Source: CAG-103 sp963627135 (GTDB lineage: Bacteria; Bacillota; Clostridia; Oscillospirales; Oscillospiraceae). From it: a stretch of DNA of 46,502 bases. Made by a program: the position numbers and the translations under genes. The stretch is from positions 1 to 46,502 of the forward strand of contig CAVFZY010000014.1 in the NCBI GenBank assembly GCA_963627135.1, written 5' to 3'. Under the pieces are notes generated by a model. That model was not told the DNA's origin and did not search any database. It saw only the letters and a program-made list of their open reading frames with translations. This document shows positions 1-6,773 of the stretch, piece by piece (position 1 is the first letter of the stretch; the number at the start of each line of letters is the position of its first letter).

Positions 1-54
1 AATAACTGCCTTCGTGTAGGTGGAACCTACGTCGCATCCGCCAAAGTATTTCAT
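1..54 (-). CDS. 2-hydroxyacyl-CoA dehydratase activator (BadF/HgdC-type ATPase), N-terminus only
   Basis: Only the first 18 codons lie in the window; the gene runs off the left edge. The peptide begins MKYFGGCDVGSTYTKAVI. Its D-x-G-S-T-x-x-K pattern is the phosphate-1 loop of the actin-like ATPases that activate 2-hydroxyacyl-CoA dehydratases and benzoyl-CoA reductases (HgdC, FldI, HadI, BadF/BadG families). These homodimeric iron-sulfur proteins use ATP to push one electron into the dehydratase. AGGAGG lies about 10 bases before the ATG at 52-54. It is the last visible gene of the leftward operon whose first two genes encode the matching dehydratase subunits, which supports the call despite the short stretch. 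Confidence 0.8.
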   Translation of the reverse strand, partial: MKYFGGCDVGSTYTKAVI

Positions 55-94
55 AGTATTTACTTCTCCTCCTGTTATATCTATGTTTTTTAGA

Positions 95-134
95 TTGTAA
101 GGTGATCAGACGTTTTGTAAGGTGATCAGACGTT
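95..134. repeat. 20-bp perfect tandem duplication
   Basis: TTGTAAGGTGATCAGACGTT occurs twice, end to end (95-114 and 115-134). The right copy contains the last codon and stop codon of the 68-residue gene read leftward; the left copy lies in the gap before the activator gene. Each copy carries the palindrome TGATCA. Confidence 0.9.
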
Positions 135-332
135 GTACTCGTAGTTCGGCTTGTTCATCTCATACGGCATCTTGGTCATGTCGCGGCGCGGCATGTTGTC
201 GTAATGCTTTTTGAGGGTGGGCTCGACCACGTAGAACAGCAGCTTGCCGTCCAGGTCAAAGAAGAAAACGGCAAACAGCGCGGCGTTGACGCCAAGCGCC
301 ATGAGAAGAGCTTTCAGAATTTTTGCTTTCAT
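126..332 (-). CDS. Small membrane protein in the dehydratase operon (68 aa), unknown function
   Basis: I do not recognise this protein. It has a basic N-terminus, one predicted transmembrane segment at about residues 8-25 (LLMALGVNAALFAVFFF), and a hydrophilic, Tyr/Met/Lys-rich tail of about 40 residues. AGAAGGAGGAAA sits just before the ATG. It lies 18 bases after the 533-residue dehydratase subunit and about 70 bases before the activator, all on the minus strand, so it is probably co-transcribed. A membrane anchor, a quinone- or ferredoxin-side partner, or a substrate-uptake helper are all possible and none is shown by sequence. Coding status is supported by the strong ribosome site and operon position. 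Confidence 0.7.
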   Translation of the reverse strand: MKAKILKALLMALGVNAALFAVFFFDLDGKLLFYVVEPTLKKHYDNMPRRDMTKMPYEMNKPNYEYNV

Positions 333-350
333 TTCGTTTCCTCCTTCTAA

Positions 351-1952
351 TTACCAAGTCATGGAGTCGTCGAACTCGAGCAGGGTCGGGTCGAGGGCTT
401 CCTCGTGCATGACGGTGGTCATGTAATCATTGACGATCTGACGGATCTCCATGCGGGACACGGTACGGCTGTCGGGCAGCGCGTGCGGCATCCAGATGGC
501 GTGAATGTTTCTCTCACGGAACTCATCCTCAAACAGACCGTGCATACCCTGAGCGCCCTTGCACTGCAGCTGGTCGTACATCATGATCATATCGCAGTTG
601 AACTCCTCCATGTACTTCCAGCACTCGAAGAAGTGGTGCATGCCGCCGACGGCCATGCGGCGCATCGGCGCCCACATGTGATACTGTGCCATGTCGTCCA
701 GACAGTGATCGTAGCTGTCGGTGCGGATGGTCATGTTGAACATCAGGGAGTCCATGTTCATGACAACATTCAGGCCCCAGCAGTTATACGCCCAGGTGCA
801 CCAGTTGGAGTAGTACAGCGGTGCGCAGGACCATGCCAGCACTCTGTGGCGGGTCTCCGGGAAGCTGTTGATCTTCTTCTTGACGCACTTGTTGAGGATC
901 TTGCGGACGTGGCCGTCGACCTCGTGCCAGACCGGCAGATCACCGAACTGGGACTGATAGATACGGTACAGAGCCTGTGCAACGCCGTTGACCGGGTAGT
1001 AGTTGGTCTTGGCGGCGACATCCCACTTTTCCCACTCGAACTTCTGCAGCTCGTTCTGTGACTCAATGCACTTGACCAGAGAGTTCCAGTCAAACGGGAT
1101 GCCGGTCTGCTCTTCGACAAACTTCCAGCACTGCTCGATCTCGTCGCGGCAATGCTTCTTGAGCAGCGGATCGTCAAACTGCATCGGCTGCGGCATGGCG
1201 AACAGCGGCTTGTCGAGGAACCAGTCCTGCAGGATGGAGGTGGCGACGGAAGCGTCGCAGGCCTCATTGGAGGTGACAACGATCGGCGCGTAGTCGGGCA
1301 TGTCGTCAAGGACGAACAGGCCGGCTTCAGCCTGGCACATCGGGCACGGATCGCCCGGCAGACCAATGGACTGCACCGCGTCGATGTAGTTGAGAACGGT
1401 ATGGCTGTTGACGTGGCAGGTGACGAAGTACGGGATCATCTCCATCGGGACGTTCGTCAGCTTGCCGTGCCAGGGATAGAACACGCCGCCCCAGACGGTT
1501 TCGTTGTGGGCAACGTTGTGATGCCATCTGTGGTTCTTCTTGCCGCCGTGGAGGTTGGCGTCGGAGGAGAACATACGCTGGAACTGGAAGATGGTCGCGT
1601 TGGCCATGCCGCGGTAGTGCCACGCGGAGGCCTTCAGGCCCTCGCCGCGCAGACCTTCCATGCCGCGGTCGAACCAGTGCAGAACCGGCAGGTAGGTCTG
1701 GCCGACCCAGCGGTAGCGCCACACGCCCTTTGCGAAGTTGATGATGCCGCCGTAGCGGACAACGTCCATGACCATGTGCGCGTAGTTGTACAACCAGATG
1801 TTGTAGAAGTAGTACATGGTGTCAGGGAAGCCACGCCACTCTCTGTGCTTGTACAGACCGGTCTTGTCAATGTAGAGATCGCCCAGGCGGCGCTCCTGAT
1901 GGGGCTTGCCGTACCAGAAATCGTGGGCAAGTGCTTTCATATCGTATTTCAT
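351..1952 (-). CDS. 2-hydroxyacyl-CoA dehydratase subunit, long form (533 aa)
   Basis: This belongs to the HGD-D family (2-hydroxyglutaryl-CoA dehydratase D-component / benzoyl-CoA reductase BcrB/BcrC type). These are oxygen-sensitive iron-sulfur subunits that remove water from, or reduce, acyl-CoA thioesters by a ketyl-radical mechanism. Family features are a cysteine-rich GDPCPMCQAEAG segment near residue 200, NEACDAS soon after, a CKGAQGMHG segment, and an ending of the type SRMEIRQIVNDYM. At 533 residues it is much longer than the usual 370-480, with an N-terminal part rich in Trp, Tyr and His. Its ATG overlaps the stop of the upstream subunit gene by one base (TAATG), so the two are translationally coupled, as for a heterodimer. 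The substrate cannot be read from the sequence. Confidence 0.8.
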   Translation of the reverse strand: MKYDMKALAHDFWYGKPHQERRLGDLYIDKTGLYKHREWRGFPDTMYYFYNIWLYNYAHMVMDVVRYGGIINFAKGVWRYRWVGQTYLPVLHWFDRGMEGLRGEGLKASAWHYRGMANATIFQFQRMFSSDANLHGGKKNHRWHHNVAHNETVWGGVFYPWHGKLTNVPMEMIPYFVTCHVNSHTVLNYIDAVQSIGLPGDPCPMCQAEAGLFVLDDMPDYAPIVVTSNEACDASVATSILQDWFLDKPLFAMPQPMQFDDPLLKKHCRDEIEQCWKFVEEQTGIPFDWNSLVKCIESQNELQKFEWEKWDVAAKTNYYPVNGVAQALYRIYQSQFGDLPVWHEVDGHVRKILNKCVKKKINSFPETRHRVLAWSCAPLYYSNWCTWAYNCWGLNVVMNMDSLMFNMTIRTDSYDHCLDDMAQYHMWAPMRRMAVGGMHHFFECWKYMEEFNCDMIMMYDQLQCKGAQGMHGLFEDEFRERNIHAIWMPHALPDSRTVSRMEIRQIVNDYMTTVMHEEALDPTLLEFDDSMTW

Positions 1953-3139
1953 TATTTGCCCTCCTGAATCTTCTTGATTTCAATGCTCTCGACGAAGGCC
2001 TGGAAGCGGGTACGCAGCTGGCCGGAGGCGCCGTTGATGTATTCCTTTTCGATGGAGCAGACCGGGTAGCCAAAGTCACGCGGCATGACGATGGTATCGA
2101 TCGTGCGCTCGTAGCTCCAGTATTCGCAGAACTTGTTGGAGGCAACGATGATGCCGTCAGCCTTGTATTCCTTGGCGAGGTCGGCCAGACGCTGCTTGCG
2201 CTCACGCATGATATCCTGCGGCATGAAGCGCGGGCAGTTGCTGGTCTCAAGATAGTGGCGGGCGATCGCGGTCAGCGGCTTCTCACCTTCCTTGACTTCG
2301 ATGGGAGCGCGGGACTCCACAGCACCGTAGCAGTGACGGTCGCAGACGACTTCGGCACCGCAGCCTTCGATCAGCTTGGTGAACTCGGGGTCATCGTTCT
2401 CGGAGCCGGCCAGAACGACCTTGCAGCGGAACGGGCTCTTCTTGTCGGGCTTGCGGTTTTTGAGTTCCTTGGCCGTTTCCTTCAGCATCGGGAGGATCAG
2501 TTCCTTCGGGCAGACCAGCGAGCAGAGCTGGATGACCTGGAACTCATAGCCCGTGATGGTCGGGTTGTCGAGCTTGCGGTAATCGCCGATCTCGTTGATG
2601 ACCGCGCTGATCTCGTTGTGCAGGTCGATGGCCTTCATGAGCGCCTCGTCGGAGATGTCGATGCCGAATTTCTCGTGCAGCGGATCGAGGACGTGGGCCT
2701 GAAGCTGGCCTTCGTAGTGCTCAATGCTGTTCTGGTTTCTCTTGAACGGCACGTCGGTGAACGTCACGAAGAAGTCTGGATTCTGGATGACGTCCATGTA
2801 GCCAAGGTGCTCCTGGAAACGGCAGGTGACCGTGCAGGTCTCGGTGCCGAAATCAGCATCCAGGAAGTTGTAGCCGCCTTCGAGTGCGCGCTCGAAGAGG
2901 CTGCGGCCATAATGGCAGGTACGGCTGGACATGTAATATGTAGCCATGTCCGGAGAAGTGCATTTCGGCGCTCTCAGACGGACTGCAAAGCAGCCGGGCA
3001 GGTCGAGCAGAACCTCAGGCATGAAGTAGCAGGTGTAACCCAGTGCTCTCTTGCCGTCTGCCTTCCCTTGCCGGACCAACTCGTTGTTGGCCTCCTGGAG
3101 CAGGTTTTCAAATGCGATCAGGTGTTTCAAGTCTCTCAT
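1952..3139 (-). CDS. 2-hydroxyacyl-CoA dehydratase subunit, short form (395 aa)
   Basis: First gene of the operon and partner of the 533-residue subunit. HGD-D family hallmarks are an early GYTCYFMPEVLL segment with a candidate cluster cysteine, a second cysteine in SSRTCHYGRS, the central lobe LAGSENDDPEFTKLIEGCGA followed by VVCDRHCYGAVESR, a third conserved-type cysteine in SNKFCEYW, and the classical end GASGQLRTRFQAFVE. I place the start at the ATG at 3137-3139, because AAGGGGG lies 7 bases upstream; an in-frame TTG six bases further up would sit on top of that ribosome site. The length fits HgdB/FldC/HadC-type subunits. Whether the complex acts on an aromatic, branched or short-chain 2-hydroxyacyl-CoA is unknown. 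Confidence 0.85.
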   Translation of the reverse strand: MRDLKHLIAFENLLQEANNELVRQGKADGKRALGYTCYFMPEVLLDLPGCFAVRLRAPKCTSPDMATYYMSSRTCHYGRSLFERALEGGYNFLDADFGTETCTVTCRFQEHLGYMDVIQNPDFFVTFTDVPFKRNQNSIEHYEGQLQAHVLDPLHEKFGIDISDEALMKAIDLHNEISAVINEIGDYRKLDNPTITGYEFQVIQLCSLVCPKELILPMLKETAKELKNRKPDKKSPFRCKVVLAGSENDDPEFTKLIEGCGAEVVCDRHCYGAVESRAPIEVKEGEKPLTAIARHYLETSNCPRFMPQDIMRERKQRLADLAKEYKADGIIVASNKFCEYWSYERTIDTIVMPRDFGYPVCSIEKEYINGASGQLRTRFQAFVESIEIKKIQEGK

Positions 3140-3286
3140 GTGCAAGCCCCCTTAAAATTTTTCGCATTCAACAACAGACTTTGTATGATTTGACATTCCG
3201 GTTTATGAAAACCCGACAAAAATGCTTGGATATATGCGCGGTTACCAGACAGCTTTGCCGATGGGGATATCTGCTCATACACCTGA

Positions 3287-3315
3287 AGTATAGCGGATTT
3301 GTTGTTAATTGTCAA
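3287..3315 (-). promoter_or_regulatory. Sigma-A promoter of the dehydratase operon
   Basis: Read leftward, TTGACA (3310-3315), a 17-base spacer and TATACT (3287-3292). This is a near-perfect consensus. Transcription would start near 3280, leaving a leader of about 140 bases before the ATG at 3139, in which I recognise no known riboswitch. Confidence 0.8.
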
Positions 3316-3408
3316 ACAAAATATCCGTCTGAGGGGGATTTCTTTTGTTCAAATTTTCGTTGTTTTCCTGCGATTTTTTCACATTGTTTGTGGAATTTGT
3401 TCAGTAAC

Positions 3409-3433
3409 CGGACACGCTTCCGTGTGGTGTCCG
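3409..3433. repeat. Inverted repeat upstream of the dehydratase promoter
   Basis: CGGACAC (3409-3415) and GTGTCCG (3427-3433) form a 7-bp dyad about 95 bases upstream of the -35. It is a candidate operator or part of the neighbouring terminator region. The rest of the 476-base gap 3140-3615 holds the promoter, the two hairpins listed separately and AT-rich sequence. Confidence 0.35.
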
Positions 3434-3462
3434 AAAAGAAAATTTTTTGCCGCAAAAACAAA

Positions 3463-3490
3463 ACGGCACAGAAGAATGCTTCTGTGCCGT
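3463..3490. terminator. Strong hairpin, probable bidirectional terminator
   Basis: A perfect 12-bp stem (3463-3474 with 3479-3490) with the loop AATG, flanked by T-rich sequence on both strands. It separates the acetyltransferase/uracil glycosylase unit from the dehydratase promoter, and may back up the hairpin nearer the gene. Confidence 0.65.
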
Positions 3491-3523
3491 TTCGCTTTGT
3501 TTTGTTGAGGGGTGAGGATAAAA

Positions 3524-3586
3524 TGAAAAAGGATTGCTTGCTTCTGCATAAAAGAATATCGGGACAATATTACAGAAGCAAGGCAA
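3524..3586 (-). terminator. Terminator of the udg-acetyltransferase unit
   Basis: On the minus strand, 30 bases after the acetyltransferase stop, arms at 3538-3546 and 3573-3581 pair 9 of 9. An inner AATAT/ATATT pairing (3555-3559 with 3567-3571) follows, and then a run of five T at 3526-3530. Confidence 0.55.
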
Positions 3587-3615
3587 AAAGTATTTCCAAT
3601 TTATTAAGTTTCCGC

Positions 3616-4434
3616 TCAGTCCAGATAAATCCCCCAGAGCACATCCGGATCCGCACAGGAAAACGGGCGGTAAGCGGCCAGTGCCTGCGCGCCGTTGGGC
3701 CGCTGAACGCACAACTGCGCATCCGTCGCACCGAAGGCTGTGAGCAGTGCCTGAACGGCCGGCAAAGCGTCCGTACCCAATAGCTCCTTGACGAGAAGCA
3801 GATCCCCGTCCCGCTCCACGACAGCGCAGCCGCTGGCGATGCGCACCAGCGCACCGCCGCACATATCACAGAGATCTGCCTGAAATGCCAGCAGCGCCGC
3901 TGACAGCTCTACGTGCGCGCTGCCTTGCAGCGCCAGCTCCCGCAGCGCGGCGTATTCCTGCGCGTTGACCTGCTTGACATCCGGTAGGCACTGCATATCC
4001 GGCTCGCGTGTGATGTGCAGCCGCTCGCCCCGGGCGGTCTGCGTGGTGCCCATAACCGACTGATACCAGGCGTACAGGGAGGCTTCCGCGGGGAGCGTAT
4101 AGAATACACAGCCGCTCGCGTCCGCATCGGCGGCAAAGCGCCGCATCAGCGCCGACGCATAGCCGTGCCCCTGCTGCGCCGGATCGGTGGAGACCGCATA
4201 GACATAGGCGCAGGGAAGAATGCGGCCGTCAGGCGTATGCAGCTGGCCGTCCAGCAGATGCGCGGCCGTGGCAACGTTCCCGTCCGCCTCGACCACCCAG
4301 GCGGCAGTTTCCGGCGGGAAGCGGTGATAAAACGTGCCGATCAGCTCTGGCGGGTCGCCAAAGGCCGTCTGCCAGAACCGGGCCAGCGCCGGCAGGTCCG
4401 CTGCGGCTGCGCGGCGGATACGCACATCAGGCAT
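3616..4434 (-). CDS. GNAT-family N-acetyltransferase (272 aa)
   Basis: The N-terminal half has a GNAT fold: an opening RIRRAAAADLPALARFW, and the acetyl-CoA-binding motif A in YAVSTDPAQQGHGYASALMRR (Q/R-x-x-G-x-G/A, about residues 84-104). The C-terminal part of roughly 120 residues ends FSCADPDVLWGIYLD. The overall layout recalls two-lobed Eis-like acetyltransferases, but the substrate is unknown. The start is the ATG at 4432-4434, preceded by GGAGGTG at 8-base spacing; it overlaps the end of the uracil glycosylase gene by 8 bases, so the two are probably translated together. A longer in-frame start upstream has no ribosome site. Confidence 0.75.
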   Translation of the reverse strand: MPDVRIRRAAAADLPALARFWQTAFGDPPELIGTFYHRFPPETAAWVVEADGNVATAAHLLDGQLHTPDGRILPCAYVYAVSTDPAQQGHGYASALMRRFAADADASGCVFYTLPAEASLYAWYQSVMGTTQTARGERLHITREPDMQCLPDVKQVNAQEYAALRELALQGSAHVELSAALLAFQADLCDMCGGALVRIASGCAVVERDGDLLLVKELLGTDALPAVQALLTAFGATDAQLCVQRPNGAQALAAYRPFSCADPDVLWGIYLD

Positions 4435-5005
4435 CGGGATACACCTCCGGGCAGCGCGCATAGATCTCCCGCTGAAGCGTCTTGAGATCGACGAACGTCT
4501 CCGGCCGCTTGCTCGGGTCGCGCAGCAGGGCGGAAGGGTGATAGATCGCCATACAGCGCCGGCCGTTCACATCAAACCACTGTCCGTGCTCGCGCGTGAT
4601 GCGAAACGGGTCTTTGACGAGCGCGGTCGCGGCGATACGGCCGAGGCAGATGATGATCGCCGGATCGACGAGTGCGATCTGCCGCTGCAGCCATTCGCCG
4701 CAGCATTTCTGTTCCACGAACTGCGGGTCGCGGTTGTGCGGCGGGCGGCATTTGACAATGTTGGCGATGTAGACCTTTGTCCGGTCGAGATAGATCATTT
4801 CGAGCATATCGTCGAGCAGTTTGCCGGCCGGGCCGACAAATGGCAGGCCCTGCAGGTCTTCCTGTTCGCCGGGGCCTTCACCGATGAGCATGATGCGTGC
4901 GTCCTCGGCACCGTCGCCGAATACGAGATGGTGCCGCGTCTCACCGAGGCCGCAGCGCCGGCACTGCGCACACGCCTGCTTGAGTTCTGTCCAGGCTTCG
5001 TTCAT
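4427..5005 (-). CDS. udg: Uracil-DNA glycosylase, family 4 (iron-sulfur type)
   Basis: Removes uracil from DNA as the first step of base-excision repair. Family-4 motifs are present in order: the cluster cysteines C15-x2-C18-x-L near the N-terminus, the uracil pocket GEGPGEQEDLQGLPFVG (motif A) with PAG following, NIVKCRPPHNRDP carrying the third cluster cysteine, CCGEWL the fourth, and HPSALLR (motif B, active-site His). At 192 residues it has the usual size. The ATG at 5003-5005 is chosen because AAGGAG precedes it; a much longer in-frame extension to 5116 reads through the promoter and is rejected. The downstream acetyltransferase overlaps its last codons. Confidence 0.92.
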   Translation of the reverse strand: MNEAWTELKQACAQCRRCGLGETRHHLVFGDGAEDARIMLIGEGPGEQEDLQGLPFVGPAGKLLDDMLEMIYLDRTKVYIANIVKCRPPHNRDPQFVEQKCCGEWLQRQIALVDPAIIICLGRIAATALVKDPFRITREHGQWFDVNGRRCMAIYHPSALLRDPSKRPETFVDLKTLQREIYARCPEVYPDA

Positions 5006-5031
5006 GCGTTCTGGCTCCTTTTCCTTAGATA

Positions 5032-5053
5032 AACCGGCTTTTTGCAGCCGGTT
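5032..5053. repeat. Hairpin in the leader of the uracil glycosylase gene
   Basis: AACCGGCT (5032-5039) and AGCCGGTT (5046-5053) form a perfect 8-bp stem between the leftward promoter and the udg ribosome site. Read leftward it is followed by ATCTAAGG, not a T run, so it looks like a leader structure rather than a terminator. Confidence 0.5.
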
Positions 5054-5066
5054 CGGCAAAAATCTA

Positions 5067-5116
5067 TTGTAATGTAGCGTCAAACGTATTATAATACCCC
5101 GGTATGAAAATAACAA
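5067..5116. promoter_or_regulatory. Overlapping divergent promoters of murC and udg sharing one -10 region
   Basis: Rightward: TTGTAA (5067-5072), 17 bases, TATAAT (5090-5095). Leftward: TTGTTA (complement of 5111-5116), 17 bases, TATAAT (complement of 5088-5093). The two -10 boxes overlap by four bases because ATTATAAT is a palindrome. Both have ideal spacing, and polymerase can occupy only one at a time. Confidence 0.65.
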
Positions 5117-5206
5117 CTGTAACCTGTCTGTAACCAGTCTGCGCGGCGCGGGGTGATCCCGCCGTGCCGGACGTCACAATATTTTGAATGAAATTTGGTG
5201 CTTTGA

Positions 5207-6592
5207 ATGGATTTTCAGGATTATCTGGTTCCCGGAAAAACCGGGCTGCTGATCGGTATCGGCGGCGTGTCCATGTCGCCGCTGGCAGAGGTGCTGCACG
5301 GCGCCGGGCTGGACATCCGCGGCTCGGACATGTGCGAGAGCGACAATACGCTCACGCTGCGCGAGCGCGGCATTCCGATCCACATCGGTCACAGCGCTGC
5401 CAATGTCACGGATGATATTGAGTTCGTGATCCGCACGGCCGCCGTGCATGACGACAACCCGGAGGTGCACGAGGCGCACCGCCGCGGCATCCCGGTCTTT
5501 GAGCGGACGCAGGCGTGGGGTGCGCTCATGCGCGGCTACCCGAACGCGCTGTGCATTTCCGGCACGCACGGCAAGACGACGACGACGTCCATGTGCACGC
5601 ACATCATGATGGCGGCGGAGAAGGACCCAACCGTCATGATCGGCGGCACGCTTCCGCTGCTGCATGCCTGCCACCGTGTCGGCAAGGGCAATACGATCAT
5701 CATGGAGTCGTGCGAGTACTATAACTCGTTCCTTGCCCTCAATCCGACGATCGCCGTGATCCTGAATATTGAGGCGGATCATCTGGACTTTTTCAAGGAT
5801 ATCGAGGATATCAAGCACTCGTTCCGTCTGTTTGCCGAGCGCGTTCCGGCCGAGACCGGCACCGTGATCGCAAACTGCGACGATGCCAACACCATGGACG
5901 CTCTGCGTAGGATCGAGCGCAAGGTCATCACCTTCGGTCTGAGCCCGAAGGCGGACGTGTACGCCGAGAACATTGTGCACCGCGGCTCTTCGTCCGAGTT
6001 TGATATTTATCACCGGGGAAATCTTTTTTCCCATGTGACGATTCATGTTCCGGGCATCCACAACGTGCGCAACGCGCTCGCGGCCACGACTGCGGCCATT
6101 GTGCTCGGCGTCAGTCCGAACGCAGTCAAGTACGGTCTTGCCGGTTTTGAAGGTGCCGGCCGCCGATTTGACTATAAGGGCAAGTTCCAGGGTGCGGATC
6201 TGTATGACGATTATGCACACCACCCGAGCGAACTGCGCGCGCTGCTCGACGCGGTCGATACGCTCGACTATCAGCGCACGATCGTCGTGTTCCAGCCGCA
6301 CACCTACAGCCGCACGGCCAAGCTCTTCAACGACTTTGTCGAGCAGCTCCGCCGCCCGACGATCGTCTATCTGGCGGAGATCTATGCTGCGCGTGAGAAA
6401 AACACTATCGGCATTTCTTCGGCTGATCTGGCCGCGCAGATCCCGGGTGCGAAGTTCTACCCGACGTTTGCGGAGATCGAGGCCGAGCTGCGCCGCATTG
6501 CCCGCCCGGGCGATATTATCCTGACTGTGGGCGCCGGTGATGTGTTCCGCATTGGTGAGCACCTCCTGCATCCGGTGGACAACAAGGATTAA
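5207..6592 (+). CDS. murC: UDP-N-acetylmuramate--L-alanine ligase
   Basis: Adds the first amino acid (L-Ala) to UDP-MurNAc in cytoplasmic peptidoglycan precursor synthesis. The Mur-ligase domains appear in order: a nucleotide-binding-like N-terminus (GLLIGIGGVSMSPLAEVL), the ATP P-loop SGTHGKTTTT at about residues 118-127, the central-domain ILNIEADHLDFF, PGIHNVRNALAA, and the C-terminal DDYAHHPSELRALLDA with FQPHTYSRT. At 461 residues it is normal for MurC. It stands alone, away from any dcw cluster. The start has only a weak GGTG six bases upstream, so expression may rely on the promoter at 5067-5095. A paralogue elsewhere in the genome cannot be excluded. Confidence 0.92.
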   Translation: MDFQDYLVPGKTGLLIGIGGVSMSPLAEVLHGAGLDIRGSDMCESDNTLTLRERGIPIHIGHSAANVTDDIEFVIRTAAVHDDNPEVHEAHRRGIPVFERTQAWGALMRGYPNALCISGTHGKTTTTSMCTHIMMAAEKDPTVMIGGTLPLLHACHRVGKGNTIIMESCEYYNSFLALNPTIAVILNIEADHLDFFKDIEDIKHSFRLFAERVPAETGTVIANCDDANTMDALRRIERKVITFGLSPKADVYAENIVHRGSSSEFDIYHRGNLFSHVTIHVPGIHNVRNALAATTAAIVLGVSPNAVKYGLAGFEGAGRRFDYKGKFQGADLYDDYAHHPSELRALLDAVDTLDYQRTIVVFQPHTYSRTAKLFNDFVEQLRRPTIVYLAEIYAAREKNTIGISSADLAAQIPGAKFYPTFAEIEAELRRIARPGDIILTVGAGDVFRIGEHLLHPVDNKD

Positions 6593-6620
6593 GTCCACGC
6601 GGTTGGAAGCGAATTTCATC

Positions 6621-6653
6621 AAAAGCTGTCGGTTTTCGGCCGGCAGCTTTTTT
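6621..6653 (+). terminator. murC terminator
   Basis: A nine-pair stem (6624-6632 with 6640-6648, one G-T pair), a 7-base loop, then TTTTTT. Confidence 0.8.
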
Positions 6654-6692
6654 GCGCCCAAAAGCAAACGATTCCTGCACAAAGACATTTAC

Positions 6693-6739
6693 TGCGACAG
6701 CGGGGAATGACAGTTTTCATAACGATAGAAATTTATAAT
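6693..6739 (+). promoter_or_regulatory. Spo0A-type promoter of spoIIE with long spacer
   Basis: ATGACA (6707-6712, 5/6 to TTGACA) and TATAAT (6734-6739) are 21 bases apart instead of 17. This is the known geometry of Spo0A-activated sigma-A promoters such as B. subtilis spoIIE and spoIIG. TGCGACA (6693-6699) matches the 0A box (TTCGACA, reverse of TGTCGAA) at 6 of 7 positions, just upstream of the -35. Confidence 0.55.
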
Positions 6740-6773
6740 TTATGTAAACTGTTTTGCGTCAGGAGGAACCACT

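Noticed and set aside
1931..3193. Long open frame antisense to the short dehydratase subunit, and similar long antisense frames at 5174-6688, 9451-10941, 20612-22051, 26941-28344 and 43043-44911
   Set aside because: They mirror well-recognised genes, lack ribosome sites and family motifs, have low-complexity Arg/His/Asp/Val-rich composition, and arise from GC-rich codon usage.
3522..3783. Plus-strand frame starting with GGGGTGAGG and ATG at 3522
   Set aside because: It has a fair ribosome site, but it runs through a terminator hairpin and then antisense into the acetyltransferase gene. The peptide matches nothing I know.
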